Source: Caldalkalibacillus salinus (GTDB taxonomy: Bacteria; Bacillota; Bacilli; Caldalkalibacillales; JCM-10596). From it: a stretch of DNA of 64,000 nt. The stretch is taken from the NCBI RefSeq assembly GCF_016745835.1, contig NZ_JAERVL010000001.1, positions 62,001 through 126,000 of the forward strand, written 5' to 3'. The notes under the pieces are model-generated. The model saw nothing but the letters and a program-made list of their open reading frames with translations, searched no databases and was not told where the DNA came from. Each line of letters begins with the position of its first letter. Positions within the stretch are counted from its first letter, which is position 1. Below are positions 42,875-52,328 of the stretch, piece by piece. Both the position numbers and the translations under genes were made by a program.

Positions 42875-44336
42875 CAGCAATGAGAAGGCACTCATTTTTG
42901 AAATGAGTAAAGAAGGGCGTATAGCGCACAGTTTACCGCAAAATGACGTGCCGGAAACGGATGTCACTGATGTGATCCCGCCCGAACTACTTCGTGAGAC
43001 ACCTGCAGAGTTACCTGAGGTGTCAGAGCTCCAACTCATGCGTCACTATACAGCGTTATCAACACGTAATCATGGTGTCGATAGTGGGTTTTACCCTCTC
43101 GGTTCCTGTACGATGAAATATAATCCAAAGATCAATGAAGACGTTGCCAGGTATCCTGGTTTTTCTCGTATTCACCCGTACCAGCCTGAAGAAAGTGTGC
43201 AGGGCGCCCTAGAAGTGCTCTACTATCTACAAGAAGACCTCAAGGAAATAACGGGGATGGATGAAGTGACATTACAACCCGCAGCTGGGGCACAAGGTGA
43301 ATGGTCTGGATTAATGATGATTCGCAAATATCATGAATCGCGAGGCGAAGGGGAGCAACGTACCAAGGTCATAATCCCAGACTCAGCACACGGCACAAAT
43401 CCGGCCAGTGCGTCTGTTGCAGGTCTTGAAACGATAACGGTCGCTTCTAACGAAAAAGGGCTAGTAGACCTTGATGCGCTCCGTGAAGCGGTGGGCGCAG
43501 ATACAGCAGCGCTCATGCTCACAAATCCGAATACGTTAGGGTTATTTGAAGAAGAGATTACTGAGATCGCACAGATTGTTCATGAAGCGGGCGGCCTCCT
43601 ATACTACGATGGTGCAAATGCGAACGCCATTTTAGGTATCGCGCGCCCTGGTGATATGGGCTTTGACGTCGTACACCTTAACTTGCATAAAACATTCACC
43701 ACGCCACATGGCGGTGGGGGACCAGGCGCAGGGCCCGTTGGTGTGAAGCAGGCACTGATCCCATTCTTACCTAAGCCGGTTTTACGGAAGGAAAACGACC
43801 GCTATACGTTCGACCATGATCGTCCAGAGTCTATCGGTCGAGTGAAGGCATTCTATGGTAACTTCGGGATACTCGTTCGTGCCTACACGTATATCCGAAC
43901 GATGGGAGGAGAGGGATTACGTCAGGTTTCTGAGCAGGCCGTCTTAAATGCCAATTATATGCTGCGTAAGCTAGAGAACCATTATGACGTCCCATTCAAA
44001 CAACATTGTAAGCACGAGTTCGTTTTATCAGGCAAACGTCAGAAGAAACTAGGCGTCAGAACATTAGATATCGCAAAACGTTTATTAGACTTCGGTTATC
44101 ATCCACCAACGATTTATTTCCCATTAATCGTAGAAGAGTGTCTGATGGTTGAACCTACGGAAACAGAAACGAAAGAAACCCTTGATGAGTTTATTAACGT
44201 TATGATAAAAATTGCAACAGAAGCTGAAGAGGACGCTGAAAAAGTACAAGATGCGCCTCATACAACCGTTGTAGGTCGCCTTGACGAGGTCACTGCAGCG
44301 AGAAAACCCGTTTTACGTTGGGACAGAGACGCTTAG
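42867..44336 (+). CDS. gcvPB: Glycine dehydrogenase (decarboxylating) subunit 2
   Basis: This is the PLP-binding half of the P protein, 489 residues. The PLP lysine lies in [20 protein letters not shown]. The N-terminal region has [20 protein letters not shown] and MKYNPKINE, both conserved. Start ATG 42867 follows TTGGAGG by nine bases inside the end of gcvPA; longer in-frame starts lie before that RBS. It completes the three-gene gcvT-gcvPA-gcvPB unit under the glycine riboswitch. Confidence 0.96.
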   Translation: MSNSNEKALIFEMSKEGRIAHSLPQNDVPETDVTDVIPPELLRETPAELPEVSELQLMRHYTALSTRNHGVDSGFYPLGSCTMKYNPKINEDVARYPGFSRIHPYQPEESVQGALEVLYYLQEDLKEITGMDEVTLQPAAGAQGEWSGLMMIRKYHESRGEGEQRTKVIIPDSAHGTNPASASVAGLETITVASNEKGLVDLDALREAVGADTAALMLTNPNTLGLFEEEITEIAQIVHEAGGLLYYDGANANAILGIARPGDMGFDVVHLNLHKTFTTPHGGGGPGAGPVGVKQALIPFLPKPVLRKENDRYTFDHDRPESIGRVKAFYGNFGILVRAYTYIRTMGGEGLRQVSEQAVLNANYMLRKLENHYDVPFKQHCKHEFVLSGKRQKKLGVRTLDIAKRLLDFGYHPPTIYFPLIVEECLMVEPTETETKETLDEFINVMIKIATEAEEDAEKVQDAPHTTVVGRLDEVTAARKPVLRWDRDA

Positions 44337-44420
44337 CATGATAGACTGAGAAGGTAGGCCATGATAGGTCTACCTTTTCAAATGACATCAATCACTTCCA
44401 TTATGATAACAGGTGAGTAT

Positions 44421-45251
44421 ATGAAAGAGATTAATTGGCGTTTCATAGACACAGGTAAACAAGACGCTGCCACTAACATGGCTATAGATGAAGCGATACT
44501 CATGGCCCATAGTGAAGGCCTCGTTCCACCAACGATACGTTTCTATACTTGGCAACCAGCCAGTGTGTCCATAGGATATTTTCAAAAACTACATAAAGAG
44601 ATTGACCTCGATCAGATTAAGTCTTACAATCTAGGGCTAGTGAGAAGGATGACGGGTGGTCGAGCCGTTCTCCATGATGACGAACTGACTTATAGTGTAA
44701 TGATATCTGAGAAACATATGCCCACGTCAGTGATTGAAGCTTATAGACTGATCGGTGAAGCCTTGCTGCATGGTTTTAAGGCATTAGGACTTGAGGCTTC
44801 ATTCGCTATACCTGATCAAGCTGCCCAACCACGCCATATCAAACAAAACAGATCTGCCGTATGCTTCGATGCGTCATCCTGGTATGAGCTTATCGTTGAA
44901 GGGCGTAAGGTGGCAGGGAGCGCCCAAACGAGACAAAAAGGCGTTGTGCTACAACACGGGTCTATTCCTTTATCCTTTAATCTAGATATGCTCTTTGACG
45001 TGTGTCGCTTCCCAAGTGACAAAGTGAAGCAGCGGATGAAGGAAGGTTTCAAAGATAAAGCCGTCGCTATCAACGCATTAAGAACCCAGCCTGTTACGAT
45101 TCAAGGTCTACAAGACGCTTTTTATACCGGTTTTGAGCATACGTTACAACAATCTTTGCGAAAAGAAGATCTCACCCTGTACGAGCGAGAACTGAGCAGG
45201 CATCTCATATTAAATAAATACACGCAAGAAGAGTGGAATCACAGAAGATAA
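44421..45251 (+). CDS. lipM: Octanoyltransferase LipM
   Basis: This enzyme of 276 residues transfers octanoyl from ACP to GcvH, the first step of de novo lipoate synthesis in Bacillus. The BPL/LplA fold is shown by INWRFIDTGKQDAATNMAID, LGLVRRMTGGRAVLHDDELT, and RSAVCFDASSWYELIVEGRK with VAGSAQTR, holding the catalytic Cys and Lys. Length agrees with B. subtilis LipM. ATG 44421 follows AGGTGAG. Being 85 nt after gcvPB, it links lipoylation with the lipoyl-dependent glycine cleavage system. The rhodanese gene yqhL that precedes lipM in B. subtilis is absent. Confidence 0.92.
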   Translation: MKEINWRFIDTGKQDAATNMAIDEAILMAHSEGLVPPTIRFYTWQPASVSIGYFQKLHKEIDLDQIKSYNLGLVRRMTGGRAVLHDDELTYSVMISEKHMPTSVIEAYRLIGEALLHGFKALGLEASFAIPDQAAQPRHIKQNRSAVCFDASSWYELIVEGRKVAGSAQTRQKGVVLQHGSIPLSFNLDMLFDVCRFPSDKVKQRMKEGFKDKAVAINALRTQPVTIQGLQDAFYTGFEHTLQQSLRKEDLTLYERELSRHLILNKYTQEEWNHRR

Positions 45252-45419
45252 CATGATCTTTTATCGTTTGATGACATTTTACTAGGGCCGTGTGCGTCTT
45301 TTATCTTGACGCCGGGGATCAAGCGCGTTAGGATAGCTATTGCGTCAAAAAAATGAAACTGACATGTTTCAATGATTCATCCTTTTCGTGGAGACTTAAC
45401 AGTAAAAGGGGATTTGAAA

Positions 45420-45450
45420 ACAGGCTATCTCTAGACAGCCTGTATTTCTT
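45420..45450. terminator. Terminator shared by lipM and dat
   Basis: ACAGGCT (45420-45426) and AGCCTGT (45437-45443) form the stem, extended inside by TCT/AGA. ATTTCTTTTT follows on the top strand. The hairpin covers the dat stop codon. Confidence 0.65.
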
Positions 45451-46273
45451 TTTCAAACGCTTCTTGTAGTTTGACCGTAAGAGGGCCTGGGATACCAGGT
45501 CCTATATCCTGGTCATTCACGCGTTTTATGGGCATAATCTCACTCGTCGTACTGGTGATAAAAACTTCATCAGCATCTAAAATCTCTTCTGTGCTGAAGC
45601 TTTTTTCATACACCTCGAGTTGAAGTTGCTGACAAAGTTTAAGCACTTTTAGACGCGTGATGCCATTCAAGATGAGATTAGTGGCGGGGTGAGTGTATAC
45701 CTTGCCATTTTGAATCATGAATACGTTAGACGAGCTCCCTTCAGTGACCGTACCGTCTCGGTGTTGGATCGCTTCAAAAGCGCCGTGTTCAGAAGCGGTT
45801 TGTTTCGCTAAAACATTGCCTAGTAAATTAAGGCTCTTAATGTCGCAACGTAACCAACGGCTATCGTCTATTAAGATAGCATTTACACCCTGTTGCATGT
45901 CTTCTGTGGGCCTTGGCATGTTTTTAACATAAGCCACCATTTGAGTGGGGACATCCGAGGAAGGGAAACCATGATACCTGGCAGCCACTCCTCTCGTCAC
46001 TTGTAAGTAAACGATCCCGTTTAGTATGTCATTTCGTTGTACCAATTCGTGCATATCACGTGCCAAGGTATCTCTGCTAACGGGAAGATGCATCTTAATT
46101 TCATTTGCACTGCGTTCTAGACGTTGTAGATGAGCATCAACCTCGAATAATTGCTGGTCATAAATGCGGAAAACCTCATAAATTCCATCACCAAACTGAT
46201 ACCCTCTGTCTTCGATATCAACATGTATGGTGTCCCGTGATTTAAATTCACCGTTATGGTAGATCCAGGTCAT
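45431..46273 (-). CDS. dat: D-amino-acid aminotransferase
   Basis: This is a fold-type IV PLP transaminase of 280 residues that makes D-glutamate or D-alanine for peptidoglycan. The start MTWIYHNGEFKSRDTIHVDI, then EDRGYQFGDGIYEVFRIYDQ, is the classical Dat N-terminus. The PLP lysine is in DIKSLNLLGNVLAKQ, with EGSSSNVFMI and LNGITRLKVL completing the signature. Start ATG 46273 follows GGAGG on the minus strand; a long upstream in-frame extension is A/T-rich and lacks an RBS. Branched-chain transaminases are related, but the overall pattern favours Dat. Confidence 0.92.
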   Translation of the reverse strand: MTWIYHNGEFKSRDTIHVDIEDRGYQFGDGIYEVFRIYDQQLFEVDAHLQRLERSANEIKMHLPVSRDTLARDMHELVQRNDILNGIVYLQVTRGVAARYHGFPSSDVPTQMVAYVKNMPRPTEDMQQGVNAILIDDSRWLRCDIKSLNLLGNVLAKQTASEHGAFEAIQHRDGTVTEGSSSNVFMIQNGKVYTHPATNLILNGITRLKVLKLCQQLQLEVYEKSFSTEEILDADEVFITSTTSEIMPIKRVNDQDIGPGIPGPLTVKLQEAFEKEIQAV

Positions 46274-46512
46274 GTCAAAACCTCCATTTGATGTGACTAA
46301 ATTTTGTTCTATTTTACATGAAAAAAATAGATAAATCTTCTTTTTTAAAAAGAAAAATGTATTGAATCGCAAGGTTTTATGGGGGTCGTTTTTGGCAAGT
46401 CACGAAAAAAAGTAAATTCAATAAAAAAAATGAGATAGGAAGAGGATACGATGTCTCAGCGCAAAAATCGGAGAATTTTTAAGTTGACGAGGTGGGAAAG
46501 ATTTGTTCAAAA

Positions 46513-46559
46513 ACGCAATATGTAGTGCTCTAAAAAAACTTTAATACAATATATTGTTA
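46513..46559. promoter_or_regulatory. Pair of NrdR-type boxes upstream of nrdJ
   Basis: ACGCAATATGTAGTGC (46513-46528) and ATACAATATATTGTTA (46544-46559) each match the NrdR box ACACWATATATWGTGT at 13 of 16 positions. They are separated by 15 bp (31 bp centre to centre, three helical turns), the tandem arrangement NrdR needs. A TATACT -10 candidate lies at 46582-46587, so a bound NrdR would cover the promoter. Confidence 0.75.
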
Positions 46560-46608
46560 TAACCATCAGATTATGATAAAGTATACTCATTCACAGTTAT
46601 GATACATG

Positions 46609-46691
46609 TCTAAAAACGCAGCCTATATCTGATCGTTTTAGAACACAATGGACAAGCCATGATGAACGTGAAGCATGTTTGGCCATTTTTT
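46609..46691 (+). promoter_or_regulatory. Two-hairpin leader with a T-run before nrdJ
   Basis: Hairpin one pairs TCTAAAAACG (46609-46618) with CGTTTTAGA (46634-46642). Hairpin two pairs AATGG, CAA and CATG (46647-46661) with CATG, TTG and CCATT (46674-46687) and runs into TTTTTT. Hairpin two plus the T-run looks like an intrinsic terminator placed before the nrdJ ribosome site, so the leader may attenuate. Confidence 0.5.
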
Positions 46692-46714
46692 AATTTGAAA
46701 AAGGGGGAGATTGT

Positions 46715-49282
46715 GTGGGCACAACACTTGTTCAGGATGAGTTAAACATTGCTCAACTAAATGAAGATATTAAGGTATTTCCGCAGGTACATCCCATTCA
46801 GCCCGGTATGAATCGCCAATTAGAAGGGGTATCTAGGCTCGTGATGCTAGATCGGTACGCCTTTAAAGATATAGAAAAGAAGACATTAAAAGTTGGAGAT
46901 TTTGTTGTCTTAACAATTAAAGATGATCCTAAATTTCCAGCTCGGGGATACGGTTTTCTCCAAGAGCTGAACGAAGAGCAAAAAACAGCTAAAGTTAAAG
47001 TGGACGAGGCTTTCCAAGGTGTGATTGAAGATCCTGCGGAAGCTGAAAGTGGTGTCGTTGAGGTGACGATCGATGTCATTGAGAAACCACTGGAGATTTT
47101 TTATGAGCAAATTGCGGCGAGAGTGGCCACAGGACTGTCTGCAGTTGAACAAATTGAAGCTGATCGCAAGCGCGCTTTTGAAGAATTCTATCATGAGTTA
47201 GTACATATGAATTTTGTTCCAGCAGGTCGTGTCCTTTATGGCGCAGGGGCTGGTACAGACGTTACTTTCTTCAATTGTTATGTTATGCCGTACCCGCATG
47301 ATTCTAGAGGAGGTATTGCCGATCACCGTAAAAAAGTGATGGAAATTATGAGTCGCGGTGGCGGAGTAGGCACAAACGGATCAACGTTACGCCCAAGAGG
47401 TTCATTATGTAAGGGTGTCAACGGAAAATCTAGTGGGTCCGTCTCTTGGTTAGATGATATAGCCAAGCTCACACACTTGGTTGAACAAGGAGGTTCCCGT
47501 CGCGGAGCACAGATGATTATGCTTGCTGACTGGCATCCGGACATTATTGAATTTATTATATCTAAAATGCAAAATCCTAAAGTGCTCCGCTTTATCGTAG
47601 ATAAAACGAATGATCCTAAAATCAAAAAGCTCGCTAAAGATAAATTAAAATTCATACCTTTAACCGGTACGGAAAGAGACATGTATGAGCAGATTATGAG
47701 GATGAACCGTGAAGGAACGGATTCCCCTTTCTCAAAACAGATTGTGGAAGAGGCAGAGCAGAAGTTGGCGGACGGAGGAACATATGAAGTGAACAACCCT
47801 GAGTTTTTAACTGGGGCTAATATCTCTGTTTGCTTATCTTCCGAATTTATGGACGCCGTTGAACGAGACGCTGAATATGAATTGCGTTTCCCAGATATTG
47901 AGAACTACACGCCAGAAGAGATGGAGATATATAACCAAGAATGGCAGGCGTGTGGAGATGTTCGCGAATGGGAGGCAAAAGGGTTTAAGAGTCGAGTTTA
48001 TAAGCGTATGAAGGCCAAGGAGCTTTGGAACTTAATCAACATCTGTGCTACTTATTCTGCCGAACCGGGCATCTTTTTTATAGATAATGCTAATGACATG
48101 ACGAATGCCAAGGCTTACGGCCAGAAGGTTGTGGCCACGAATCCTTGTGGGGAACAGCCGCTTGCACCTTACTCTGTATGTAACCTTGCTGCCGTCAACT
48201 TAGCAGAAATGGTGGACAAAGAAACCAAAACATTTGATTTTGAGAAGTTAAAGCAGACTGTGAGAGTAGGCGTCCGCATGCAAGATAACGTCATTGATGC
48301 CACACCATACTTCCTCGAGGAGAACACACATCAAGCAAAGGGTGAACGTCGTGTAGGTCTTGGTGTGATGGGCTTACATGATGCGCTTATCTACGAGGAG
48401 AAAGTATACGGCTCGCCTGAAGGGAATGCTTTAGTGGACAAGATATTCGAAACGATGGCGACAACTGCATATCGTGAATCAGTTGCACTCGCAAAGGAAA
48501 AGGGAAGCTTTCCATTCTTAGACGGTGAGACAGAAGAAGATAAGCAAGAACGCCGTCAAAGATTTATTAACACGGGATATATGCAAAAGATGCCTGAGGA
48601 TATTAGACAAGACATTTTAACCCATGGTATCCGCAATTCACATCTTTTAACGGTGGCGCCAACAGGATCAACAGGAACGATGGTCGGTGTATCCACGGGG
48701 CTTGAGCCTTATTTCTCCTTCACATATTATCGATCTGGACGTCTAGGTAAATTTATCGAGGTTAAGGCAGATATCGTTCAAGAGTATCTAGAGCGTCACC
48801 CACAGGTCGACGCGAACGATTTACCGGAATGGTTTATCTCAACGATGGAGCTGACACCTGAACAGCATGCCGATACACAGTGTATCATTCAGAAATGGGT
48901 GGATAGTTCTCTGAGTAAGACCGTTAATGCACCGAAGGGCTACTCAGTTCAACAGGTCCAAGCGGTCTACGAACGCCTCCATCGTGGTGGAGCAAAAGGC
49001 GGTACTGTCTATGTGGATGGGTCTAGAGACGCGCAAGTGCTTACCCTAACGGCTGAAGAAAACGACGTGAATCAAACGGACAGCCTATTTGAGAGCTGGG
49101 AGATTGAAGAACAGCCAAAACAATACGTCTTAGATACGATCCCAGAGTTACAATCAACGAACGTGACGTACGGTACGGAAGTGGGAGAAACGTGTCCGAT
49201 CTGCCGTAAAGGGATCGTTGAGGATGTTGGTGGCTGTAACACGTGCACAAACTGTAACGCTCAGCTGAAGTGCGGCCTATAA
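46715..49282 (+). CDS. nrdJ: Adenosylcobalamin-dependent (class II) ribonucleotide reductase
   Basis: This is a vitamin B12-dependent ribonucleoside reductase of 855 residues that makes deoxynucleotides independently of oxygen. Key regions are TFFNCYVMPYPHDSRGGI, MEIMSRGGGVGTNGSTLRP, the active-site loop NPCGEQPLAPYSVCNLAAVN (Cys and Glu), and TVAPTGSTGTMVGVSTGLEP for substrate phosphate. The C-terminal redox/zinc module has CPIC, CNTC and a terminal CNAQLKCGL. The start is GTG after GGGGGAG. Regulation is probably by NrdR boxes and a structured leader upstream. It is closed by a strong terminator, so it is a single-gene unit. Confidence 0.95.
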   Translation: MGTTLVQDELNIAQLNEDIKVFPQVHPIQPGMNRQLEGVSRLVMLDRYAFKDIEKKTLKVGDFVVLTIKDDPKFPARGYGFLQELNEEQKTAKVKVDEAFQGVIEDPAEAESGVVEVTIDVIEKPLEIFYEQIAARVATGLSAVEQIEADRKRAFEEFYHELVHMNFVPAGRVLYGAGAGTDVTFFNCYVMPYPHDSRGGIADHRKKVMEIMSRGGGVGTNGSTLRPRGSLCKGVNGKSSGSVSWLDDIAKLTHLVEQGGSRRGAQMIMLADWHPDIIEFIISKMQNPKVLRFIVDKTNDPKIKKLAKDKLKFIPLTGTERDMYEQIMRMNREGTDSPFSKQIVEEAEQKLADGGTYEVNNPEFLTGANISVCLSSEFMDAVERDAEYELRFPDIENYTPEEMEIYNQEWQACGDVREWEAKGFKSRVYKRMKAKELWNLINICATYSAEPGIFFIDNANDMTNAKAYGQKVVATNPCGEQPLAPYSVCNLAAVNLAEMVDKETKTFDFEKLKQTVRVGVRMQDNVIDATPYFLEENTHQAKGERRVGLGVMGLHDALIYEEKVYGSPEGNALVDKIFETMATTAYRESVALAKEKGSFPFLDGETEEDKQERRQRFINTGYMQKMPEDIRQDILTHGIRNSHLLTVAPTGSTGTMVGVSTGLEPYFSFTYYRSGRLGKFIEVKADIVQEYLERHPQVDANDLPEWFISTMELTPEQHADTQCIIQKWVDSSLSKTVNAPKGYSVQQVQAVYERLHRGGAKGGTVYVDGSRDAQVLTLTAEENDVNQTDSLFESWEIEEQPKQYVLDTIPELQSTNVTYGTEVGETCPICRKGIVEDVGGCNTCTNCNAQLKCGL

Positions 49283-49300
49283 GCCAGAGACAAAAATAAA

Positions 49301-49348
49301 AGGAAGAGAGGATGAGCAGAGTTACTGCTCATGACTCTCTTCCTTTTT
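49301..49348 (+). terminator. Strong terminator after nrdJ
   Basis: AGGAAGAGAG plus ATGAGCAG (49301-49319) pairs with CTGCTCAT plus CTCTCTTCCT (49325-49344), with a small internal bulge. TTTTT follows. Confidence 0.88.
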
Positions 49349-49557
49349 GAGTTCCTATACCTTCCCTACTCCGATCCTGTATCAATGTATGGTGTCCATA
49401 TAATTGTCACCTTTTATATTTCTGAATTTCAGGTTCTTCGTGTACAATGTTACTAGAGATGGGGACATGAGTCACAGCTTACATACGTCTACGTCGTGTG
49501 CAGTAAAAGCATTTTAAAAAACGTCGTCGATTCATATATAAAAAGGGGGCATACGTC

Positions 49558-50283
49558 ATGGATCCAGCTGATATTACGATATGGATCGCTTTCGCTGCAG
49601 GTGTTTTATCTTTTATTTCGCCCTGTACCTTACCTTTATACCCTGCATATCTGTCTTACATTACTGGCGTATCAGTAACGGATATTAAAATTAACCACAC
49701 GGGTAAAATCCGTTTGCAGATGATGGTACACAGTATATTGTTCCTGTTGGGTGTCTCCACCATATACATGACTTTAGCTTGGAGTGCTAGCTTTATCGGT
49801 GTGTACTTTCAGACTTACCAAACCCTGATTCAACAGATAAGTGGAGTACTGATATTTATTATGGGGCTTTTTCTACTCGGGGTTTTTAAGGTCGACTTTT
49901 TAATGAGAGAACATCGTTTGCAGTGGACAAAAAGACCAGTGGGGTATATAGGATCAATATTTATTGGAATGGGGTTCGCGGCAGGTTGGACACCGTGTAT
50001 AGGGCCAATTTTAACCGTAATCCTCTCGTTATCCCTACAAGATCCAGCCAGCGCAACAAACTATATGATTATGTTTATATTAGGATTCGCCCTGCCATTC
50101 TTTTTGCTTTCATTTTTTATTAGTTCAACGAAATGGATTATTAAATACAGTGATCTGATTATGAAAATCGGTGGTGGGGTCATGATTATCATGGGGATTC
50201 TTCTGTATACAGACCGCATGATCGACATCTATATATGGATTAATCGACTGATTGAAGGAACGTGGCTCCAAAGATTAGGGTAA
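49558..50283 (+). CDS. ccdA: Cytochrome c biogenesis protein CcdA
   Basis: This is a six-helix membrane thiol-disulfide transporter of 241 residues that passes electrons from cytosolic thioredoxin to extracytoplasmic thioredoxin-like proteins. These in turn serve cytochrome c maturation and spore cortex synthesis in Bacillus. The two redox cysteines lie in SFISPCTLPLYPAYLSYITG and AAGWTPCIGPILTVILSL. AAAAGGGGG precedes ATG 49558. The usual partner genes (ccdB/ccdC) are not adjacent. The 275-base gap upstream contains the nrdJ terminator and otherwise nothing clear. Confidence 0.92.
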   Translation: MDPADITIWIAFAAGVLSFISPCTLPLYPAYLSYITGVSVTDIKINHTGKIRLQMMVHSILFLLGVSTIYMTLAWSASFIGVYFQTYQTLIQQISGVLIFIMGLFLLGVFKVDFLMREHRLQWTKRPVGYIGSIFIGMGFAAGWTPCIGPILTVILSLSLQDPASATNYMIMFILGFALPFFLLSFFISSTKWIIKYSDLIMKIGGGVMIIMGILLYTDRMIDIYIWINRLIEGTWLQRLG

Positions 50284-50316
50284 GACGAGAAAAGCTAAAT
50301 TTTTCAATTTAAAAAG

Positions 50317-50349
50317 GATGGCCCCGATAAAGGAGGCCATTCTTTTTTT
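50317..50349 (+). terminator. Terminator after ccdA
   Basis: GATGGCC (50317-50323) pairs with GGCCAT (50335-50340) and is followed by TCTTTTTTTT. Confidence 0.75.
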
Positions 50350-50476
50350 TGTATGCGCAAGAAAGGGCAGTTGTTGCACAATGACAGATATTGTGCGTCA
50401 TGACTTCGCGTTCTTTGCTCAAAATAGAAATACAGGAAAATGCCCGTTTTTAATCAACATTAAAAGGGGTGAAGTA

Positions 50477-51637
50477 ATGGCAACACCAACAAAAGATCCA
50501 CAGAGGAAGCAAGATCTAGAACAAGGAGAACAAGCCACAACGCAAAAAGATGAAAAGACACAGCAAACCAATAATGGCCAAAAGCCTCGCAAAAAAAGAA
50601 AGCCGAAGCCCATGCCAGCCTTTGAACCGGACTATGTGTTTTTTGAACCAAGGGCCTTAGAGTATCCATTAGGCCAGGAATTAATGGAACGCTTCAAAGA
50701 ACAAGACGTCCCGATTCAAATGACAACGTCGCACAACCAAGTGCGCGGGATACCGGGTGATACACCCACGGCTGCATATCGTAACGCTAAGCGGACCTTT
50801 GTTGTCGGGGTGCGTAAAACACTGAAATTCGATACGTCTAAACCGTCGGCGGAGTACGCTATCCCTTTAGCCACAGGCTGTATGGGGCATTGTCATTATT
50901 GTTATCTACAGACCACACTCGGCGCTAAGCCCTATGTTCGTACGTATGTTAATCTGGATGACATATTTGAGCAGGCTAAGAAATATATTGACGAACGTGC
51001 CCCGGAGTTGACACGATTCGAAGCGGCATGTACCTCAGATCCTGTTGGGTTTGACCACATTACCCAATCATTATATAAAGCGATTGAGTTCATGGGACAA
51101 CAAAAATACGGAAGACTGCGCTTTGTGACCAAGTATCATCACGTGGATCATTTACTTCAGGCGCAACATAATGGTCACACTCGCTTTAGATTTAGTCTCA
51201 ACGCAGATTACGTCATAAAAAATTTTGAGCCGGCAACATCAAGTTTCCAAGATAGGATTACCGCAGCGGGAAAAGTGGCAAAAGCAAATTATCCCTTAGG
51301 ATTTATTCTCGCGCCATTAATTCGCTTCGATGGCTGGAAGGAAGGCTATACAGAGCTGTTTGAACGATTAGATAAAGAGCTCATAGCAGATGCACGTAAA
51401 GACCTGACGTTCGAGCTTATCATGCACCGCTTTACCAAAACAGCGAAACGCGTGATATTAGACCGCTATCCTAAAACAAAACTTGAAATGGACGAAGAAC
51501 AACGCAAGTACAAATGGGGCCGTTATGGACGTGGGAAATACGTCTATCAGAACGATGAAGCACAAGAATTACGCGAGTATGTTCAAGATTTAATCAAACA
51601 GGCATTTCCTGAAGCGAAAATTGAATATTTTACGTAA
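50477..51637 (+). CDS. splB: Spore photoproduct lyase
   Basis: This is a radical SAM enzyme of 386 residues that reverses the UV-induced 5-thyminyl-5,6-dihydrothymine lesion at spore germination. The cluster-binding motif is in LATGCMGHCHYCYLQTTLG (CxxxCxxC), and the catalytic cysteine region is AACTSDPVGFDHI. B. subtilis SplB has about 342 residues; the extra length is a basic, glutamine-rich N-terminus (KDPQRKQDLEQGEQATTQKD and a KPRKKRKPKPMP stretch) that could aid DNA binding. ATG 50477 follows AAAGGGGTGA; in-frame codons further upstream lack an RBS. An unrelated GCACAAT/ATTGTGC hairpin (50376-50396) lies in the leader. Confidence 0.92.
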   Translation: MATPTKDPQRKQDLEQGEQATTQKDEKTQQTNNGQKPRKKRKPKPMPAFEPDYVFFEPRALEYPLGQELMERFKEQDVPIQMTTSHNQVRGIPGDTPTAAYRNAKRTFVVGVRKTLKFDTSKPSAEYAIPLATGCMGHCHYCYLQTTLGAKPYVRTYVNLDDIFEQAKKYIDERAPELTRFEAACTSDPVGFDHITQSLYKAIEFMGQQKYGRLRFVTKYHHVDHLLQAQHNGHTRFRFSLNADYVIKNFEPATSSFQDRITAAGKVAKANYPLGFILAPLIRFDGWKEGYTELFERLDKELIADARKDLTFELIMHRFTKTAKRVILDRYPKTKLEMDEEQRKYKWGRYGRGKYVYQNDEAQELREYVQDLIKQAFPEAKIEYFT

Positions 51638-51718
51638 AAGCCTTGTCTAGGACTCTAAAATGGTGTATCATCTTAGTGCAAATAAGGGTATGTAGAGTTT
51701 TATGGGGGGATGGGATCG

Positions 51719-52162
51719 ATGCCGACACCAAGTATGGAGGATTATCTAGAACAGATCTACTCACTTATAGAGGAGAAGGGATATGCTCGAGTGTCTGACA
51801 TCGCAGATGCCTTACAGGTCCATCCCTCGTCAGTCACGAAAATGGTTCAAAAACTCGATCAAGGAAAGTATTTGGTTTATGAAAAATATCGTGGCCTTAT
51901 TTTAACACCCAAGGGGAAAAAAATTGGGAAGCGTCTGGTGGATCGCCACACGCTTTTAGAAGAGTTTTTAACGATGATAGGTGTAAATGAGGAAAATATC
52001 TATAAGGATGTTGAGGGGATAGAACATCACCTCAGCACGGACTCCATTACGTGTATTGAATATCTTGTAGAATATTTTAAAAACGAACCAACGTCATTAG
52101 AAGGGTTACTTGCCTTGAAGGAAGAAGACGAAAAAGAAGATAAAACAAAGGATAAAATATAG
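51719..52162 (+). CDS. mntR: Manganese-responsive repressor MntR
   Basis: This is a DtxR-family Mn(II)-dependent transcriptional repressor of 147 residues that shuts off manganese importers. The N-terminus [20 protein letters not shown] closely matches B. subtilis MntR and supplies ligands D8 and E11. The winged helix contains [20 protein letters not shown]. The remaining Mn ligands fall in RHTLLEEFL and [10 protein letters not shown]. The start was taken at the second ATG because it aligns with known MntR; the ATG nine bases earlier overlaps the G-run RBS. Confidence 0.95.
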   Translation: MPTPSMEDYLEQIYSLIEEKGYARVSDIADALQVHPSSVTKMVQKLDQGKYLVYEKYRGLILTPKGKKIGKRLVDRHTLLEEFLTMIGVNEENIYKDVEGIEHHLSTDSITCIEYLVEYFKNEPTSLEGLLALKEEDEKEDKTKDKI

Positions 52163-52165
52163 TTC

Positions 52166-52200
52166 GAAAAGCATCGGATATTCCGGTGCTTTTCTGCATT
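52166..52200 (+). terminator. Terminator after mntR
   Basis: GAAAAGCATCGGA (52166-52178) pairs with TCCGGTGCTTTTC (52182-52194) with one wobble, and TGCATTTTTTT follows. Confidence 0.8.
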
Positions 52201-52328
52201 TTTTTACAAGTTTTTGAATAGGTTGTATGAGTACATATGTGAGATAAAGGAGTAGAGAAATTAAGTTAAGGCGCACCACGATTGGTAGGCGTATCACCAT
52301 GTAGGATCAAAAAGGGAGGCGAACGCAT

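Noticed and set aside
46588-46714. Cobalamin riboswitch before nrdJ
   Set aside because: The leader is only about 100 bases long and has no recognisable B12 box; only simple hairpins are seen.
47323-47796. 157-codon minus-strand frame inside nrdJ
   Set aside because: Shadow of the class II RNR gene, with no RBS or recognisable domain.
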